A DNA stretch of 52,345 nucleotides, taken from NCBI GenBank assembly GCA_038214535.1, contig JBBQRS010000019.1, forward strand, positions 1 through 52,345, read 5' to 3'. Position numbers and translations under genes: made by a program. The stretch is from JBBQRS01 sp038214535 (GTDB taxonomy: Bacteria > Chloroflexota > Anaerolineae > CG2-30-64-16). Of this stretch, positions 49,354 through 52,345 are shown piece after piece. Each line of letters starts with the position of its first letter. The first letter of the stretch is position 1. The notes beneath the pieces are model-generated. The model had not been told where the DNA came from. It was given only the letters and a program-made list of their open reading frames with translations, and did no database searches.

Positions 49354-50070
49354 TCAGGCGGCAGGCTTCATGGCAGACGCCTGGTTGATATCCAGATGGA
49401 TGCCGGGCGTCATGGTTGATGTCAGGGTCACGCGCCGCAGGTAGATACCCTTGGCCCCGCTGGGCTTGGCGCGCACGACGGCATCCATTAGCGCCGTCAG
49501 GTTCTCCATCAACTGCGCTTCGGTGAAGCTGACTTTGCCGATCGGGACGTGCAGGTTGCCCGTCTTGTCAATCTTGAACTCGACGCGGCCCTGGCGCGCT
49601 TCGGTGATCGCGCGGGGCAGGTCGTCAGGTTGCACGATGGTGCCGGCCTTGGGGTTGGGCATAAGGCCCCGGGTTCCCAGGATGCGGCCCAGGCGGCCCA
49701 CTTTGCCCATCACTTGCGGCGTGGCGATTGCCATGTCGAACTCAAGCCAGCCGCCCTGAATCTGAGCGATCAACTCATCCAGCCCGACGTGATCGGCGCC
49801 GGCCTGCTCGGCCAGACGCGCACCTTCGCCTTCGGCGAACACCAGGATGCGGACTTCCTTGCCCAGACCCGCGGGCAAGAGCACCGTGCCACGGACTTGC
49901 TGGTCGGCATGACGGGGGTCAACGCCCAAGTGCATATGCATTTCGGCGGTCTCATCGAACTTGCTGAAGGCGATCTTCTTGAGCAGGTCAACGGCTTCCG
50001 CGGGAGCGTACTCTTTGTTGCGATCAACTTGCTCTACTGCTGCCAGGAACTTCTTGCCATGCTTGGCCAT
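49354..50070 (-). CDS. rplA: 50S ribosomal protein L1
   Basis: A 238-residue L1 of the ribosome exit-site stalk. It begins AKHGKKFLAAVEQVDRNKEY and has VDPRHADQQVRGTVLLPAG, the RNA-binding LGPRGLMPNPK-like stretch as ILGTRGLMPNPKAGTI, and GKVSFTEAQLMENLTAL. Length is normal. ATG 50070 has GAGGAG about 9 bases upstream, and an upstream ATG at 50094 lacks homology. Its stop precedes the L10 leader. Confidence 0.96.
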   Translation of the reverse strand: MAKHGKKFLAAVEQVDRNKEYAPAEAVDLLKKIAFSKFDETAEMHMHLGVDPRHADQQVRGTVLLPAGLGKEVRILVFAEGEGARLAEQAGADHVGLDELIAQIQGGWLEFDMAIATPQVMGKVGRLGRILGTRGLMPNPKAGTIVQPDDLPRAITEARQGRVEFKIDKTGNLHVPIGKVSFTEAQLMENLTALMDAVVRAKPSGAKGIYLRRVTLTSTMTPGIHLDINQASAMKPAA

Positions 50071-50165
50071 AATGATAAACTCCTCTACCCGCACTCGGTC
50101 GGGCGTGGTGTTAGCGGGCGTTGCCGCCCTCCCATGAGTTGGTAAACTCGTGTTTGGTTGATACG

Positions 50166-50591
50166 TCAGTCGGTGACGACGACGCCCATGCTCTCGGCCG
50201 TGCCCTCGATCATCTTGGTCGCGGCGTCAAGGTCGTTGGCGTTGAGGTCTTTCATCTTAATTTCAGCGATGTCGCGGGCCTGCTTGCGGGTGATCTTGCC
50301 GACTTTTTCTTTGTTCGGCGTGGAAGAACCCTTCGGAATACCTGCGGCCTGACGGATCAGGTCGGGCGCGGGCGGCGTTTTGGTGACAAACGTGAACGAT
50401 TGATCGGTGAAGATGGTGATCTCCACGGGAATCACGGTTCCGGTCTGGTTGGCCGTGCGCGCGTTGTATTCCTTGCAGAACGCCATAATATTGACGCCAT
50501 GCTGACCGAGCGCCGGGCCTACGGGGGGCGCCGGGTTGGCTTTGCCGGCCTGAATCTGCAATTTGACGATTGCCTTAACCTTCTTGGCCAT
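50166..50591 (-). CDS. rplK: 50S ribosomal protein L11
   Basis: A 141-residue L11, part of the GTPase-associated centre. GKANPAPPVGPALGQHGVNI and the C-terminal RNA-binding segment ARDIAEIKMKDLNANDLDAA are diagnostic. An AGGAG site precedes ATG 50591. It is followed by rplA after 95 bases with no clear hairpin, and preceded by nusG at 55 bases, the usual order. Confidence 0.97.
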   Translation of the reverse strand: MAKKVKAIVKLQIQAGKANPAPPVGPALGQHGVNIMAFCKEYNARTANQTGTVIPVEITIFTDQSFTFVTKTPPAPDLIRQAAGIPKGSSTPNKEKVGKITRKQARDIAEIKMKDLNANDLDAATKMIEGTAESMGVVVTD

Positions 50592-50646
50592 TCTCGAATA
50601 CTCCTATGCGCCCGTCAGGGGCCGGGCGACGTGCGATGATACTTAT

Positions 50647-51348
50647 TTACAGGCGTTCCACTTGCAGTAGATCTACTTCAATCGGCGTCTCGCGATTGAA
50701 GAATGACACCAGGACCCGCGCCTTGCCCTTGTCCGGGTAAACTTCATCTACTGTGCCGTGGAAGTCGGCGAAGGAACCTTCGACGATCCGAACTTTGTCC
50801 CCGATCTTCACTTTGACCTGTGCGACAGGCTCTTCGGCTTCCATGCGGCGCATAATACGATCTACTTCGTCCTGCCGCAGCGCCGTCGGTTTGTTGCCGA
50901 TACCCACGAAGCCCGTGACGCCGGGCGTGTTACGCACGACGTACCACGATTCTTCGTCGAGCAACATGCGCACCAGGACGTAGCCCGGATAAATGCGTTT
51001 CTCGACGATGCGGCGCTGGCCCTCGCGCAGTTCAATTTGTTCCTCGGTGGGCACGATCACGTCAAGGATGTGGGTTTGCATCCCCATAGACTCGGCGCGG
51101 TGCTCGAGATTTTTCTTGACTTTGTTCTCGTAACCCGAGTAACAATGAACCACGAACCATTGAGGCCCGGATTCGTCGGTTTCTTCCGCCGCGGAATCCT
51201 CGATCGGCTCGTCTTCGATCTCTTCTGTATCATCGGGCCGGTTGGCGCCCGCGGGCGCATCGTCCAACTCTGCGGCCAGAGTTTCCTGCCCTTCTTCGAG
51301 AAGATCGTCGAATTCGTCCGTCAATTCTTTTTCTTGCTTATCGTCCAT
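50647..51348 (-). CDS. nusG: Transcription factor NusG with acidic N-terminal extension
   Basis: A 233-residue NusG. The NGN domain starts at about residue 62 with PQWFVVHCYSGYENKVKKNL and includes IYPGYVLVRMLLDEESWYVV and RNTPGVTGFVG. The KOW domain has GDKVRIVEGSFADFHGTVDEV. It joins RNA polymerase to Rho or ribosome and affects pausing. The first ~60 residues are almost all Asp, Glu, Ala and Pro with no predicted fold, making the protein longer than the typical ~180. No start codon with a ribosome site lies at the NGN boundary, so the extension is likely real. Confidence 0.94.
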   Translation of the reverse strand: MDDKQEKELTDEFDDLLEEGQETLAAELDDAPAGANRPDDTEEIEDEPIEDSAAEETDESGPQWFVVHCYSGYENKVKKNLEHRAESMGMQTHILDVIVPTEEQIELREGQRRIVEKRIYPGYVLVRMLLDEESWYVVRNTPGVTGFVGIGNKPTALRQDEVDRIMRRMEAEEPVAQVKVKIGDKVRIVEGSFADFHGTVDEVYPDKGKARVLVSFFNRETPIEVDLLQVERL

Positions 51349-51392
51349 GCTCTCCGCCGTTCATTCGACGCGCATGAGTCAATTCTCTACGA

Positions 51393-51611
51393 TCAGCTCA
51401 GGATTTGCCGAATGAGCGTAGAGAAGATCAAGTCGCATGCTCCCAGGAAGAGCGCCATTGCCAGGGTCACGGCAAGGACGATCAACGTCAGATTCGTTGC
51501 CTGCTGGCGCGTGGGCCAGGTGACCTTACGCAACTCGGCGCGGGTCTCCTTGAGATAGCGCACGAGGCGGTTTTCCGATTTTTGAGCCGCTTGTGTCGTC
51601 ACGTTATCCAC
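51393..51611 (-). CDS. secE: Protein translocase subunit SecE
   Basis: A 72-residue SecE with one membrane helix (LIVLAVTLAMALFLGACDLI). The amphipathic RLVRYLKETRAELRKVTWPT, ending in the conserved KVTWP, lies before the helix. It clamps SecY. I chose GTG 51611 (AGGA 7 bases upstream); the longer frame to 51737 runs through the putative promoter. It is 44 bases before nusG, as expected for this operon. Confidence 0.92.
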   Translation of the reverse strand: MDNVTTQAAQKSENRLVRYLKETRAELRKVTWPTRQQATNLTLIVLAVTLAMALFLGACDLIFSTLIRQILS

Positions 51612-51645
51612 CGATTCCTGTCGGACCCTAGATCGGCCCCATACG

Positions 51646-51651
51646 ATTATA
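51646..51651 (-). promoter_or_regulatory. Candidate -10 box for secE-nusG
   Basis: A perfect TATAAT on the - strand, 35 bases before the secE GTG, in the 206-base gap between tRNA-Trp and secE (51612-51817). The -35 is not convincing. No other feature is seen in that gap. Confidence 0.45.
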
Positions 51652-51817
51652 GACACCGTGCCTGTCGGCGCTTGCGTCTCTTCAACAACGAGCAAAGCGC
51701 CGTCAGAACGGTGTCTCACTCGGACATCGGGTTTCACTGCACCGCCGCTGACGGTCAGGTCTGCCCAGCGGCGAACCCGTCTAAGTGCGAACCCCTTACA
51801 AGGTTCAGGTTTCTAGG

Positions 51818-51890
51818 CAGGCGTGGCAGGACTTGAACCTGCAACCCCCGCTTTTGGAGAGCGGTGCTCTGCCAATTGAGCTACACGCCT
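51818..51890 (-). tRNA. tRNA-Trp (anticodon CCA)
   Basis: A 73-base cloverleaf. The acceptor AGGCGTG (51890-51884) pairs with CACGCCT (51825-51819). D-arm AGCTCAATTGGCAGAGC and T-arm GCAGGTTCAAGTCCTGC are standard, and the anticodon stem CCGCT/AGCGG holds loop CTCCAAA with CCA. The discriminator is G; CCA is not encoded. Its place between rpmG and secE is the classic one. Confidence 0.96.
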
Positions 51891-51898
51891 AGACAGAT

Positions 51899-52069
51899 TT
51901 ACTTCGTCTCGCGATGCATCACGTGCTTGTGGCAGCGCGGACAGTATTTCTGGATTTCCAGACGACCCGTGGTATTTCGTCGGTTCTTCTCTGTCGTATA
52001 GGTGCGCTCTTTGCAATCGGTGCAAGCAAGGGTGACAACAATGCGATTCGCTTTTTTCTGAGTGGCCAT
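51899..52069 (-). CDS. rpmG: 50S ribosomal protein L33
   Basis: A 56-residue zinc-ribbon L33, too short for many gene callers. It has ANRIVVTLACTDCKERTYTT and, after NRRNTTGRLEIQKYCPRC, a basic end. The CxxC pairs at CTDC and CPRC are present, so this is the zinc-binding form. ATG 52069 follows GAGAGAAG. It ends 9 bases before tRNA-Trp and lies between tuf and secE, the expected order. Confidence 0.94.
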   Translation of the reverse strand: MATQKKANRIVVTLACTDCKERTYTTEKNRRNTTGRLEIQKYCPRCHKHVMHRETK

Positions 52070-52095
52070 CTGACTTCTCTCGTATGATGTGCTTT

Positions 52096-52136
52096 AGATA
52101 CCCGGTTTCTTCGGCAAAGCCGGAAACCGGGTATCT
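52096..52136. terminator. Strong hairpin between tuf and rpmG
   Basis: AGATACCCGGTTTC (52096-52109) and GAAACCGGGTATCT (52123-52136) are a perfect 14-bp stem. It follows the tuf stop by 10 bases. No T-run follows on the - strand, so it may be a processing or partial termination site. Confidence 0.6.
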
Positions 52137-52146
52137 TTAGGTTACT

Positions 52147-52345
52147 TTATTCGATGATCTTGGTGATGACGCCGGCGCCGACGGTGCGCCCACCCTCGCG
52201 GATCGCGAAGCGGGAACCCACTTCCAGCGCCACCGGCACGATCAACTCCACCGTCAGGTTCACGTTGTCGCCCGGCATGACCATCTCCACGCCTTCCGGC
52301 AACTCCGCCACGCCCGTCACATCCATCGTGCGGATGTAGAACTGC
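52147..52345 (-). CDS. tuf: Elongation factor Tu, C-terminal 65 residues (partial)
   Basis: The frame enters from the right edge and ends at TAA 52147-52149. The visible QFYIRTMDVTGVAELPEG and SRFAIREGGRTVGAGVITKI are the domain III end of EF-Tu, which delivers aminoacyl-tRNA to the ribosome. The rest lies outside the window. It heads the tuf-rpmG-trnW-secE-nusG-rpl cluster. Confidence 0.95.
   Translation of the reverse strand, partial: QFYIRTMDVTGVAELPEGVEMVMPGDNVNLTVELIVPVALEVGSRFAIREGGRTVGAGVITKIIE

Noticed and set aside
51612..51737. 42-residue N-terminal extension of SecE
   Set aside because: It spans the likely -10 box and has no homology; SecE of 72 residues is normal.

Overview
The window is GC-rich bacterial chromosome, read from sequence alone. 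The gene style points to Chloroflexota (Anaerolineae-like), probably a monoderm. The hints are LiaF-like membrane proteins, secreted proteins with Ser/Thr/Pro linkers followed by a Tyr-hydrophobic-Pro box, membrane glycosyltransferases with a C-terminal beta domain, an L10 leader ahead of rplJ, and short intergenic repeats. This assignment is an inference; no 16S gene is present.

Region 1 (1-28289) is a large surface-glycan locus, almost all on the + strand. A divergent partial polytopic membrane protein opens it. A DPM1-like GT2 (predicted polyprenyl-phosphate sugar synthase) follows, then a polytopic DUF6541-like protein, a TolB-propeller/GH105-like fusion and a lipoprotein glycosidase. Next come methyltransferase, GT4, methyltransferase, methyltransferase and an AglD/YbhN-like flippase-type membrane protein with touching or overlapping ends. 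A repeat-built secreted protein and a small lipoprotein each follow a gap. A second block has GT4, Wzm, Wzt with a carbohydrate-binding tail, a 996-residue triple-domain glycosyltransferase and a GT2. A third has a DUF2723 protein, a second secreted GH-A-like protein, a GT4 and an ArnT/PMT-like protein. Cytoplasmic transferases would build a chain exported by Wzm/Wzt, while GT-C proteins would use polyprenyl-phosphate sugars outside the membrane.

Region 2 (28276-34996, - strand) has two LiaF-type/polytopic membrane proteins, then an oxidative pentose phosphate operon transcribed rpiB-tal-zwf-pgl-isoprenylcysteine methyltransferase-like, and a small membrane protein. Region 3 (35143-40225) has surE and a two-gene sugar-activation operon: a GalU-like nucleotidyltransferase and a 1122-residue fusion of a GHMP kinase to a UDPGP-type pyrophosphorylase, with domain order opposite to the known Fkp/FKGP enzymes. 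This is the most unusual enzyme in the window. Region 4 (40416-47874) has fabF-fabH, a HIT hydrolase, pgi, and a solute-binding lipoprotein followed by glycerate 2-kinase.

Region 5 (48120-52345, - strand) is the canonical tuf-rpmG-tRNA-Trp-secE-nusG-rplK-rplA-rplJ-rplL block, with an L10 leader and attenuator before rplJ. Four kinds of short repeat are scattered through the window, and two of them lie in frame inside genes (the GH105 fusion and glycerate kinase).
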